DNA of 64,000 nt from Congregibacter litoralis KT71. Its GTDB lineage: Bacteria; Pseudomonadota; Gammaproteobacteria; Pseudomonadales; Halieaceae. Numbering within the stretch: the first letter of the stretch is position 1; the number at the start of each line of letters is the position of its first letter. The notes under the pieces were generated by a model. That model saw only the letters and a list, made by a program, of their open reading frames with translations, was not told the origin of the DNA and made no database searches. The position numbers were made by a program, and so were the translations under genes. Location of the stretch: assembly GCF_000153125.2 (NCBI RefSeq), contig NZ_CM002299.1, positions 3,670,928 to 3,734,927 on the forward strand, in the 5' to 3' direction. Positions 43,043 to 51,405 of the stretch are shown piece by piece.

Positions 43043-43389
43043 GGCAGGTCTCCTTTATGTTCCATGTCTGCAATGCAGAGCCATTGGCGCATCATTTGGA
43101 CCACCGTTCCCGGAGTGGGCGGTTGGTGGGGCTATGCCCCTCTTGATGCAGTCGGGAGAGTTACAGTTTTACGGGGAAAAGTAAACCCTCACGGACTTAA
43201 GGACTGATCTCGATCACAAAATTTCAGTCTAAAGCAATTTTGCAACCCAACTATAAAACCAATGAGGGCGTGCCAAACGCGAGCTTCTTACATGAATCCG
43301 CGTGAGGCCTGTGCAGTGGTTAACTTCGGACCGCAATCCATACCAATGTGCATAGCTAGCGGACGGAGCCGTAGCAGTCGTCTGTGACT

Positions 43390-43800
43390 TTATCCCTTTA
43401 AATGGTCCTCTACTCGAAACTTAGCCACCCATCCATTCGCATAGGAAAGTGGGTGAAAAGGATCTGAAGAGCACCCAACAAATGCTTTCAGGGCTATTCT
43501 CAGCTTACTTATAACGTTCTTATCGGCAATGGTAGGCTTCATGCCACCTCTTCGGGAATAACGAGGCTTAGACGCTAACTGCAGTAGAACTGCACCAGCC
43601 TTGCTAAGTTTCTTTGTTCGGTCATCCAGTAACTCAGTCTGATGAAGCTCGAAGGTTCCCAGCTGCCTCTCATTGATAAATATTTCGACTCTGTTCTTTG
43701 AACAGAGCTTCACCACCACATTCTCCCACTCGACCATCAAGTTATCCCTATCTAAGATAGCGCAACCCCCAACGAGAGCTTTGTTTAAATCACCCTCCAT
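43390..43800 (-). CDS. Unknown 136-residue protein beside the restriction system
   Basis: A soluble protein with V-E-W-E-N-V-V-V-K-L-C-S-K-N-R-V-E-I-F-I near the start, a basic middle (R-Y-S-R-R-G-G-M-K) and a helical end. No motif recognised. It follows the 95-residue gene by 15 bases on the same strand. A later ATG (at V-E-W) is an alternative start. These two genes are divergent from the LlaJI-type restriction system and could be unrelated. Confidence 0.4.
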   Translation of the reverse strand: MEGDLNKALVGGCAILDRDNLMVEWENVVVKLCSKNRVEIFINERQLGTFELHQTELLDDRTKKLSKAGAVLLQLASKPRYSRRGGMKPTIADKNVISKLRIALKAFVGCSSDPFHPLSYANGWVAKFRVEDHLKG

Positions 43801-43815
43801 CCCTGATACGCAACT

Positions 43816-44103
43816 TCAGCGTATTCTTGCCTTCATGCTAAGAGTATCACTGATAAGTAATGTACCGAGAAGCCCTCCAAGCTTGAAGGAAATGTGTTGG
43901 GACGGGTCGCCATCCACAATTAAGTCGTAACGCCTATGCTCTTTTTGAATCTGCCGTGCTGACGACCCATTGATCAGCGGAGATACATCTATCGATAATT
44001 CAAGGGGCATTGGACTGACATTTGGCTCAGGGGCTTCATGTCCAAAAAAACCCTCGCTACGGCGAGCCTTACCCAAAAACACTACATAGCAGAGTGTTGG
44101 CAC
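43816..44103 (-). CDS. Unknown 95-residue protein beside the restriction system
   Basis: The most distinctive part is P-L-E-L-S-I-D-V-S-P-L-I-N-G-S-S and D-L-I-V-D-G-D-P-S-Q-H-I-S-F. A shorter start at the Met before P-L-E-L is possible. It is the first gene of a two-gene minus-strand pair. It could alternatively be the front half of a frameshifted larger gene with its neighbour; the sequence alone does not decide. Confidence 0.38.
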   Translation of the reverse strand: MPTLCYVVFLGKARRSEGFFGHEAPEPNVSPMPLELSIDVSPLINGSSARQIQKEHRRYDLIVDGDPSQHISFKLGGLLGTLLISDTLSMKARIR

Positions 44104-44214
44104 TCCCTCTGATGTGTACAGTTTGACTACACGTATTATGCGTACTTGTGTGCACTTACGTGGCTTTTGCCTCCTCTCACTGATATCGTTAGTAAGGACT
44201 TTGAGTAGTGAAAA

Positions 44215-44403
44215 GTGGAAAGAGTGTCAGTGCTGTTGTCAGCAATCGAAGCCGAACGCTTTGAGCAGTATTGCAAGGACAAAGGGCACAAGAAGTTCAC
44301 GCTTATTGCTCGGCTCACAAAAGAACACTCTGAAAAACAACAATTTGCAATTCAAGGTCACATTATCGTGAAAGATCGTGATCGAGACACTCCAGGCAAG
44401 TAG
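44215..44403 (+). CDS. Small protein upstream of the methyltransferase, possible controller
   Basis: A 62-residue product from a GTG at 44215, with A-E-R-F-E-Q-Y-C-K-D-K-G and K-F-T-L-I-A-R-L-T-K-E-H. This resembles short DNA-binding or antitoxin-like proteins that come before restriction-modification genes. It ends 16 bases before the methyltransferase ATG. No clear ribosome-binding site. I cannot show that it is a C-protein. Confidence 0.4.
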   Translation: MERVSVLLSAIEAERFEQYCKDKGHKKFTLIARLTKEHSEKQQFAIQGHIIVKDRDRDTPGK

Positions 44404-44419
44404 ATGACTAGAGATCGCA

Positions 44420-45694
44420 ATGAAGATTGCTAAATCAAACCTTTCGTTTAATTCTTTCTTTGCAGGGATAGGTGGTTTCGACTTGGCACTTGAGCGCCAC
44501 GGATTTCAACCACAGATGCACTGCGAAATTAATGCCTATTGCCAAAAAATCCTGAAGAAGAATTGGCCAAACACCGCTCTAGAGAAAGACATCACTACCC
44601 TGGGGCCTGCCTCGATACCTGATGCAAATCTTTGGTGTGGTGGCTTTCCCTGCCAAGACGTTTCTGTTGCTCGCGGCTCTAAGCCAAGACATGGACTGAA
44701 AGGGAAAAATTCCGGATTGTTTTTCCCATTTGCCGAGCTTATTGAAAAGAAAAAACCGAGAGTACTACTGATCGAAAATGTGCTTGGCCTTTTAAGCTCT
44801 CACAATGGGCAAGACTTTCGAATAGTGTTGGAAACACTATCTTCTATGGGATACAGCATCTCCTGGCGTGTTATGAATTCCAGATACTTTGGCTCACCCC
44901 AGTCCCGGCCACGAGTTTTTATTTGCGCTTTTCACGATAATGCGAGAGCAGCAGTTTCAACCCTTTACGAAAACGCCGTTGGCTCCAAACCGGCGAATCA
45001 GAGAGCGGGATTCTTGAACTCAAGTGAATGTACTGTCACTGGAGCAAAGGTAGCTGAAGTTGCTTATTGCCTAGCAGCTACATCAGGAAGACACACAGGA
45101 ACAGACTGGAGTCGGACATATGTGTCGTATGATTCAGATGTGCGTCGCCTCACTCCCGTGGAATGCGAGGGTTTACAGGGTTTTCCTCCTGGCTGGACTG
45201 AATTAAGTAAAACTGAAGCTATAGATGTCGCAGATATGGATACACCGCGCTACCAGGCTCTTGGGAACGCCGTTTCGGTGCCGGTAGCAAGCTGGATCGG
45301 AAAAAGATTGAAAACAGAGCTGCAAAGACGCACTAGGCCCGATATTACTGATCCGACAGTAGAATTTGCCGACTTTAAAGCTTCTCGCACTCGACATATG
45401 AAGCTTTCGGATCTGCACATGTCCACCAAGGCCAATGGATCATATTTGAAATGGCAATCAGGAGGTTTAGTAATTGGCGATGACTGCTGGGACATACCCG
45501 CGCCACAAGCACCCAGCCAACCGATCCACAAAAAACTGATTGACGTCATCGAAAAGCGACATCCAGAAACAAAGTATTATTTGAGCCCGAATGCTGCTGC
45601 GGGGATACTGCGCCGCGTCAACAGCCAGAATCGCACCCTGTTTGAGCCGATGCACTCGGCTTTAGAAAGGCTTATCGACAAAAGCAGCGTCTAG
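44420..45694 (+). CDS. DNA (cytosine-5) methyltransferase of a LlaJI-type system
   Basis: A 424-residue C5 methyltransferase. The ordered motifs are I F-A-G-I-G-G-F-D (about 14-21), IV G-G-F-P-C-Q-D-V with catalytic Cys78, VI L-I-E-N-V (about 118), VIII Q-S-R-P-R-V-F (about 161), and X G-N-A-V-S-V-P-V-A. About 120 residues beyond motif X form an extra C-terminal domain of unknown role. It is followed by McrB-like and LlaJI-like restriction genes in the same direction. Its job is to protect the host site. Classical LlaJI has two methyltransferases for the two strands; here I see only one. Confidence 0.93.
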   Translation: MKIAKSNLSFNSFFAGIGGFDLALERHGFQPQMHCEINAYCQKILKKNWPNTALEKDITTLGPASIPDANLWCGGFPCQDVSVARGSKPRHGLKGKNSGLFFPFAELIEKKKPRVLLIENVLGLLSSHNGQDFRIVLETLSSMGYSISWRVMNSRYFGSPQSRPRVFICAFHDNARAAVSTLYENAVGSKPANQRAGFLNSSECTVTGAKVAEVAYCLAATSGRHTGTDWSRTYVSYDSDVRRLTPVECEGLQGFPPGWTELSKTEAIDVADMDTPRYQALGNAVSVPVASWIGKRLKTELQRRTRPDITDPTVEFADFKASRTRHMKLSDLHMSTKANGSYLKWQSGGLVIGDDCWDIPAPQAPSQPIHKKLIDVIEKRHPETKYYLSPNAAAGILRRVNSQNRTLFEPMHSALERLIDKSSV

Positions 45695-45776
45695 CTAAAA
45701 CAAGAGCTGGCAGAATTTGAGGACAACTTTATACTCCTTGGAATTAGACGCGTGGTTCTAATCAAAAGGAATTTAC

Positions 45777-47300
45777 ATGAGCTTCATCTTAGTTCGATTG
45801 GGAAAGGACAGCGTCGACGACATAGAAAAAATCGACTCAACATCTATCGCACCATTCACCCCATTCTCCATCGAATTTACCTGCAAGCAGGTGGAAAAAT
45901 CTATTCCGCCTGACTCATACGCACTCATCTACCTAGGCTCTGACAACAGCAAAGGCATTGCTACATCATGGGAACAAGGGCTTCGTGCCCTAGGGAAGAT
46001 CACGTCATTAGATTTAGGAGAAACTTTCAACTCCGAGAGCAAGTTGAGCATCGAAATCATCTCCGTATTTGACAAGAGCTATGGCAAAGTGGATTTTCTC
46101 GACTCCCAGCCTGCTCTATACAGCCACTTCTCCGAATACCCCGTTATCGGTGTCACCTCATATCGAAACAACGCCGTTCAGAAAGTAAACGAGAGCCGAC
46201 GAGAAAACACCTCCGCCTTGCTCACTGCACTAAACTTACTTTTTCCCGAGTTTTCCGATCACATAGGTAGCTATGCGCCTGAATTACTTACAAAACTATC
46301 GTTCGTACCAACCAACAAAAGTGGATCAGCTGATGATGGGCAGGGTAGCCCTGGGATAGGATTACAGGCCATGGCCGGAAGTAACATAATATTTTATGGG
46401 GCTCCGGGCACAGGGAAGAGTTATACAATTGACCAATCGGTGATAGCAGAGTTTGCGTTCAAGACGGTTTTTCACGCTGAGACAATGAACGCAGATTTTT
46501 TAGGATCAGTAAAACCAACAATGGGAGAGGATAGTAGTGGGAGTCAACTGCTGACCTATGAATATATGCCTGGGGCATTTCTGCGTGCACTAACTAGTGC
46601 AATCGAAAACCCCGAAAATCACTATTGGCTGGTTATTGAAGAACTTAACAGAGCACCTGCAGCTGCTGTTTTTGGAGAAATATTCCAACTACTCGATAGG
46701 CGTTTAGATGGCCGCAGCACGTACGAAATCGACTTTCCAGATGCGCTTTGTGAAAAGTATGTGAACTCCCGACTGAGCACTTCAATTGATCGGCTTTATA
46801 TCCCCTCAAACCTTAGTTTATACGCCTCCATGAATAGCAGCGACCAGGGAGTGCTACCTCTCGACACAGCGTTTAAACGCAGGTGGATTTTTCACTATAT
46901 ACCGTTAGATTTCGATCAAGGCTGCACCGAGTGTGACTTAGAGATAGTCTTCGAGGATAACGTTTTAAAAGTCGTGCCATGGCGTCGTCTAGCCGAAGCA
47001 ATAAACGTCTTGCTATCCGATATTGATATTCCTGAAGATAGGCATCTGGGCCCGTATTTTATTTCTGTCAATGACTTGAAGGAAACTGAACGACTGCTCA
47101 CAGGAAAGCTATTTATGTATTTGTGGGACGATGTCTTGCGCCATGGGCTACGTAACACACTATTCCACCCCAGTGTTAAAACCTACGGCCATCTCGTTAC
47201 ACAATGGGGAGACAGGAAGCGGATTTTCAGCGATGCACTCTTACTGCAGCTGAGGCAATCACTTCCTTCAATGGAAAATGAATTAGACAATGCCAACTGA
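45777..47300 (+). CDS. McrB-like AAA+ NTPase subunit of a LlaJI-type restriction enzyme
   Basis: A 507-residue protein. Residues 1-190 are a specificity-type domain of unknown fold. The AAA+ part follows: Walker A G-A-P-G-T-G-K-S (208-215), a Walker B-like L-V-I-E-E-L-N-R-A, and the sensor/arginine-finger region N-S-S-D-Q-G-V-L-P-L-D-T-A-F-K-R-R-W, characteristic of McrB. It should hydrolyse GTP or ATP and move along DNA for the nuclease encoded next. AAAGGAA precedes the ATG. An 82-base gap separates it from the methyltransferase and 48 bases from the nuclease gene. Confidence 0.88.
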   Translation: MSFILVRLGKDSVDDIEKIDSTSIAPFTPFSIEFTCKQVEKSIPPDSYALIYLGSDNSKGIATSWEQGLRALGKITSLDLGETFNSESKLSIEIISVFDKSYGKVDFLDSQPALYSHFSEYPVIGVTSYRNNAVQKVNESRRENTSALLTALNLLFPEFSDHIGSYAPELLTKLSFVPTNKSGSADDGQGSPGIGLQAMAGSNIIFYGAPGTGKSYTIDQSVIAEFAFKTVFHAETMNADFLGSVKPTMGEDSSGSQLLTYEYMPGAFLRALTSAIENPENHYWLVIEELNRAPAAAVFGEIFQLLDRRLDGRSTYEIDFPDALCEKYVNSRLSTSIDRLYIPSNLSLYASMNSSDQGVLPLDTAFKRRWIFHYIPLDFDQGCTECDLEIVFEDNVLKVVPWRRLAEAINVLLSDIDIPEDRHLGPYFISVNDLKETERLLTGKLFMYLWDDVLRHGLRNTLFHPSVKTYGHLVTQWGDRKRIFSDALLLQLRQSLPSMENELDNAN

Positions 47301-47348
47301 GCGAGTAAGTCTCTGCAGTGAGCGGAGTAAAGACTCAACTGCCTCACT

Positions 47349-48653
47349 ATGAATTTCGTAATGCTCCAAGACAGGGATAGCCTTTCTCAACTAGACCCGA
47401 AAATTGCCGCATTTTTTCTTGATTCAGACCTTTCTGACAATGGGCGAATAACGTTTTGCGGCGTTGCGACATTTGATGATTTAGTGCTCGTGGTTGCTCC
47501 GACAAACTCACTAAAGTCAGTTAAACAGTTAGAGCTTTCGACTTGCGATACTGCGCTTCTGCTTATTCGCACACTGAACACGTACACTACTCAGTCAGAA
47601 AACGCTATTAAAGAGGGAGACGATTTCGACGTAAGAAGCCAAGGGCTCGGCATTCTTTCTAGTATTTTGTGGCTTTTAAAGGACTACTCCCACAATGGCC
47701 TGTACACCAAGCCCGCGAAGACTCGTGAAATAAACAAAGGAAGGGTCAATTGGCATAGAACAATTGCCAAGGGTTCAGCCTTAAAGGGCATGGGTGGTGT
47801 TCCCGTATATCTGAGCTTGCATTCGGACAGATTAAGAATTGGCAGTGAGTCGGTCATTTCTCAAATACACGCCGAAATTGTACGTGAGATAGATATTTCC
47901 TTCGGGTGGTTAATCACTGGAAAAGAATCAACTCGGATAGCACGAGAGTTGGATTTCGCAACTTATTCTGCTATGCCTCATGATCTAAAAATTTATCAAT
48001 TAAAAAGAGAGCTTGGACAAACTTATGGGGATCGCGACACAGCACTGATAAGAGCTATGATAAGTTTTCTCGAATCTAGATTTAATGGCGTAGCCGGAGA
48101 GTACCTGATTGGGGTGAGTTTCTTTCATTCAATATGGGAAAAGATGCTACGTGCAATTTTGCCAGGCGTAATTGATGTAAATAAAATCTTGCCTAAACCG
48201 TCAGTGTACTTAGAAGATGGCAAATCCTTGATTTATACAAAAGGGATGCTCACTGACATCGTAAGCAAACGAGAAGGCAAAGTTTCAGTAATTGATGCAA
48301 AATATTACCGGGCTACAGGAGCCGAAAGCGTCCCTGGATGGCCCGATATTGTGAAGCAAGTCTATTATGCAAACGCACTCAAGCTTTTATTCCCCAGAGA
48401 CAAGGTGTTCAGTTGGTTTGCCTTTCCCGGTTTAACAAAAAAAAAGATCGACGAAGGCCCTGTAAGGCAGATTCGAATTACCAATCCCTCAACAGGGCAG
48501 CATCTGGATGAAGCTTTTCCTCCCATTGGTTGCGGCTACTTTTGCCCAATAGAAGTCATGAGGTTTTACGTATCATCTCAGGAGCTTAGTTTCGACAGTA
48601 TAAGCACAATATTCGAAGAACTCGTAGAACCCGATTCAGAGGTGGCTAACTAA
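47349..48653 (+). CDS. LlaJI-family restriction endonuclease subunit
   Basis: A 434-residue protein. The N-terminal half matches the LlaJI/McrC-like partner subunits (L-W-L-L-K-D-Y-S-H-N-G-L-Y, then R-G-R-V-N-W-H-R-T-like text). The C-terminal half has the nuclease core: M-L-T-D-I-V, then V-S-V-I-D-A-K-Y-Y, a PD-(D/E)XK arrangement, with a following E-x-V-P-G-W-P-D-I-V-K-Q. With the McrB-like NTPase it should form an NTP-dependent nuclease that cuts DNA lacking the protective methylation. The ribosome-binding site is weak, so expression may depend on coupling. Confidence 0.85.
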   Translation: MNFVMLQDRDSLSQLDPKIAAFFLDSDLSDNGRITFCGVATFDDLVLVVAPTNSLKSVKQLELSTCDTALLLIRTLNTYTTQSENAIKEGDDFDVRSQGLGILSSILWLLKDYSHNGLYTKPAKTREINKGRVNWHRTIAKGSALKGMGGVPVYLSLHSDRLRIGSESVISQIHAEIVREIDISFGWLITGKESTRIARELDFATYSAMPHDLKIYQLKRELGQTYGDRDTALIRAMISFLESRFNGVAGEYLIGVSFFHSIWEKMLRAILPGVIDVNKILPKPSVYLEDGKSLIYTKGMLTDIVSKREGKVSVIDAKYYRATGAESVPGWPDIVKQVYYANALKLLFPRDKVFSWFAFPGLTKKKIDEGPVRQIRITNPSTGQHLDEAFPPIGCGYFCPIEVMRFYVSSQELSFDSISTIFEELVEPDSEVAN

Positions 48654-48678
48654 AAACTGAACACGCTCCGGCCTCCGG

Positions 48679-48867
48679 GTGTTAACCAACATCGACTTAT
48701 GTCCTCTTTGTTTTTCGCAACAGGCAACCATGCACTCGAAGTCTGTAAAACGCACTTGCGTTACGGTGACGGGTACGCTTGTCCACTTCCCCGAATCTGA
48801 GACATCGTTAATTGGAGTTTTTTGTGACAATGAGCACAAGAGGCTGATCTGTGCCCTTTCGGGGTGA
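48679..48867 (+). CDS. Possible small zinc-binding protein downstream of the nuclease
   Basis: A GTG-started frame of 62 residues with D-L-C-P-L-C near the start and later single Cys/His residues (V-F-C-D-N-E-H). This looks like a small zinc ribbon. It ends 20 bases before IS256 copy B. The start and reality of the gene are uncertain: there is a competing frame on the opposite strand and no good ribosome-binding site. Confidence 0.3.
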   Translation: MLTNIDLCPLCFSQQATMHSKSVKRTCVTVTGTLVHFPESETSLIGVFCDNEHKRLICALSG

Positions 48868-48887
48868 ATGTTTCCCTCGAAGAGGTA

Positions 48888-50249
48888 GATAACGTAAATT
48901 ATCTTTCGCACTTTTGAAGAGGGGCGGTGATCCCCCGAGTTGATAAGATTGAGTTGCGATGCTTAATCCGACAACAAAGGAAGATCACCACCATGAGCAA
49001 CAATAGCGAGACAAAGGACTTGGGTAAAGTCGTTCAGATCAATGATGCCAGGATACAGGATCACCTCGGTGAGCTTGTTCGAGGCACCGTTGAGGAGACG
49101 CTGAACGCGATGCTGGACGCAGAGGCAGACGCCATGTGCGGAGCGCAGCGTTATGAGCGCAGCCCCGACCGGGTCGATACCCGCGCTGGTCACTACGAGC
49201 GCACCTTCCACAGCAAAGCCGGCGAAGTGAAGCTGAAGATGCCGAAGCTGCGCAAGCAGACCTTCGAGACGGCGATCATTGAGCGCTACAAGCGGCGAGA
49301 GACTTCTATCGAGGAAGCCCTGATGGAGATGTACCTGGCTGGCGTCTCGGTCCGCCGGGTCGAGGATATCACCGAAGCCCTATGGGGCACCCGCGTCAGC
49401 TCCGGCACGGTCAGCAAGCTGAACAAAAAGGTCTACAAACATATTGAGACCTGGCGGAATCGGCCGATTCAGGGTGAATATCCGTACGTCTACCTGGACG
49501 GGATCGTATTGAAGCGCAGCTGGGCGGGCGAGGTGCGCAACGTATCTGTACTGGTCGGTATTGGTGTTGACCAGGATGGCTACCGCCATATTCTCGGCGT
49601 TCAGGAAGGTCACAAGGAGGATAAATCGGGCTGGGGAAGCTTTCTTGAACACCTGAAGTCCCGCGGCCTGAAGGGAGTGCGTATGATCATCTCCGATGCC
49701 TGCATGGGGCTCAGTGAATCAGCCGCAGAGTACTTCCCGGAAGCAGACTGGCAACGCTGCACCGTTCACTTCTATCGAAACGTCTTCAGCCATGTGCCAC
49801 GGGCGAAGATGCCGCAGGTGTCAGCCATGCTCAAAGCCATTCATGCTCAGGAGAGTCGAGAGGCCGCGCAGGACAAGGCGGTGAAGGTTGTGGAATCACT
49901 CAGAGCCATGCGGCTCCAGAAAGCCGCTGACTTGGTGGAGCGCTGTATTGACGAGACGCTGGGCTTCTACAGCTACCCTCAGACTCACTGGCTAAAAATC
50001 CGCACCAATAACCCGCTGGAGCGCATCATGCGGGAGATACGGCGCCGCACGCGCGTCGTGGGTGCATTCCCTGACGGAGAGTCAGCAGTGATGCTGGTCG
50101 GCGCTAGGCTGCGGCACATCGCCAGCACCAAATGGGGAACCCGCAAGTACATGTCGATGGACTGGTTGCGGCAGCAAGATATGGAAACTCAGCAGTCAGC
50201 TTGAGGGGCACCGTCCCAAAGAAAAGTGCGAAAAAATATTTACACTACC
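48888..50249 (+). mobile_element. IS256-family insertion sequence, copy B
   Basis: It appears identical to copy A (27233-28594) over all 1362 bases, in the same direction. The flanking duplication AAGAGGTA (48880-48887 and 50250-50257) differs from that of copy A, so this is a separate insertion event. It landed between the restriction genes and a region with integron-like features. Confidence 0.95.
48993..50204 (+). CDS. IS256-family transposase (copy B)
   Basis: The product is identical to the one encoded at 27338-28549: 403 residues, Asp residues in L-D-G-I-V and I-S-D-A-C, and the E-R-I-M-R-E-I-R-R-R-T end. The start at 48993 has the same AAAGGAAG site. Both copies are intact, so either could supply transposase. 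Confidence 0.96.
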   Translation: MSNNSETKDLGKVVQINDARIQDHLGELVRGTVEETLNAMLDAEADAMCGAQRYERSPDRVDTRAGHYERTFHSKAGEVKLKMPKLRKQTFETAIIERYKRRETSIEEALMEMYLAGVSVRRVEDITEALWGTRVSSGTVSKLNKKVYKHIETWRNRPIQGEYPYVYLDGIVLKRSWAGEVRNVSVLVGIGVDQDGYRHILGVQEGHKEDKSGWGSFLEHLKSRGLKGVRMIISDACMGLSESAAEYFPEADWQRCTVHFYRNVFSHVPRAKMPQVSAMLKAIHAQESREAAQDKAVKVVESLRAMRLQKAADLVERCIDETLGFYSYPQTHWLKIRTNNPLERIMREIRRRTRVVGAFPDGESAVMLVGARLRHIASTKWGTRKYMSMDWLRQQDMETQQSA

Positions 50250-50369
50250 AAGAGGTAGGTATTCAAAGGGGTATTTACCGCCAAGAATATGGGGCGGCTC
50301 GCCGCACAGCGGTGAGACGTCCCAGCTTCCCGAAATGGCAGCGACATGATTCGCTTGTTATGTGTTTCT

Positions 50370-51287
50370 TCATGCGCGGAAATCTGCTCTTTTAAGTTTT
50401 CCATCTTGAAAGTGCCGTAGTACTGACGGCCTATCAATCGCAGAGGGACCTTCTGAACGAACCTCATCAATTGCGAAATTGAGATACTCAAACATCGCTT
50501 GTGCGGGAGTCTTTCTGGACACCAATGCTTCATCAAAGCACTGCTGAGCACTATCGCTGAACCTAGCAGCCATTCCTAAGACTGCAACTTTTCCTTGGAG
50601 AACTTCTTCCTTCTGCGCAAATGCCTCGTACACGCCTTCCTCATTCAACTCGTGCTTGTTTTTATAAGCGAAAAGCTTGTGCTCGTGCGAGCTAGGACAG
50701 TGATAGCCGATCGCTAATTCCGTGTACATTTGACGAAACGAATCTTCATCAAGTTTGTATTTTCTTGCGGATTTTAGGGCGACATTTATTGAGTGCTCGA
50801 TGGCTTCATCAATTACTACACCTTCCACCACATTAGTAAGGTCATTGTCGGTAAACATACCCTCATCCCAGGCATCTGTTCCCGGGCGAATTTTCAAAGG
50901 GTTTTCCGCACAATGACGTACGACGCAATAGCCTTCCTTTTTTCCATCCCTAGGTTGAAAGTGCGTTATCTGCAGATTGCCCAAATGCTCAGTAATTAGG
51001 TTAACCACATGCTGAGCCGTGAGGGTGCTACCAGCAATGGCGACGAAGCACTCGGATTGATAGTGGATTGACTGATAGTTATGAAAATGTTGTCCAATAA
51101 AGTATGGCATCCATACTCTAATTGGAATGGCGTAAACCTTCTTGAAGCCACCAAGCAAGGTTTTCCCATTTGAATCGGTAATTGCGCTATCTGAAGCGAT
51201 GAAAAGACCTTTTGGTTCGAGCGGAGGATCTTTCTCGCCCCAGGCAAATCCTCTCTCAAAGTTATGGCCAGTGATGATTAACGTCAT
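50370..51287 (-). CDS. Unknown 305-residue protein, Ntn-hydrolase-like N-terminal pattern
   Basis: The first 90 residues read G-L-F-I-A-S-D-S-A-I-T-D, then K-T-L-L-G-G-F-K-K-V-Y-A-I, and C-F-V-A-I-A-G-S-T-L-T-A. This order (A-S-D-S, a Lys in K-K-V, a G-S-T-x-A turn) recalls proteasome/HslV-type Ntn hydrolases, but the usual N-terminal Thr nucleophile is not at residue 1 or 2, so this is only a structural hint. The rest is acidic and helical. The start lies next to an attC-like site (51313-51405), so it may sit at the junction of integron-type cassettes. Confidence 0.5.
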   Translation of the reverse strand: MTLIITGHNFERGFAWGEKDPPLEPKGLFIASDSAITDSNGKTLLGGFKKVYAIPIRVWMPYFIGQHFHNYQSIHYQSECFVAIAGSTLTAQHVVNLITEHLGNLQITHFQPRDGKKEGYCVVRHCAENPLKIRPGTDAWDEGMFTDNDLTNVVEGVVIDEAIEHSINVALKSARKYKLDEDSFRQMYTELAIGYHCPSSHEHKLFAYKNKHELNEEGVYEAFAQKEEVLQGKVAVLGMAARFSDSAQQCFDEALVSRKTPAQAMFEYLNFAIDEVRSEGPSAIDRPSVLRHFQDGKLKRADFRA

Positions 51288-51312
51288 GTTTCTTAGGTAG
51301 TTCGATATTCAC

Positions 51313-51405
51313 ACGTAACGCTGCCGTAACGGACCGGAGAACCGCGCACCGGTTTGAAGGTCCGAGCGATGCGAGGCAACGCGGCAGTTAAAAACCTTGT
51401 TAGGC
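51313..51405 (-). repeat. attC-like integron recombination site
   Basis: On the minus strand the site begins GCCTAAC (R'' type, 51405-51399) and ends GTTACGT (51319-51313). Inside, CTGCCG/CGGCAG and GGACC/GGTCC can pair to form the folded bottom-strand hairpin used by integron integrases. The stop codon TAA of the HEPN-like gene at 51400 lies inside the GCCTAAC end, the usual position for a cassette gene. Length 93 bp. No intI gene is in the window. Confidence 0.65.

Noticed and set aside
43010..43207. 65-residue plus-strand frame upstream of the Tat-exported gene pair
   Set aside because: It overlaps the start and ribosome-binding site of the better supported minus-strand gene at 42830-43042.
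48636..48911. 91-residue minus-strand frame before IS256 copy B
   Set aside because: It overlaps the end of the LlaJI-like gene and enters the IS; the plus-strand frame with C-P-L-C is a slightly better candidate.
27233..50249. IS256 composite transposon
   Set aside because: Each copy has its own complete 8-bp duplication, and the two duplications differ, so the segment did not move as one unit.
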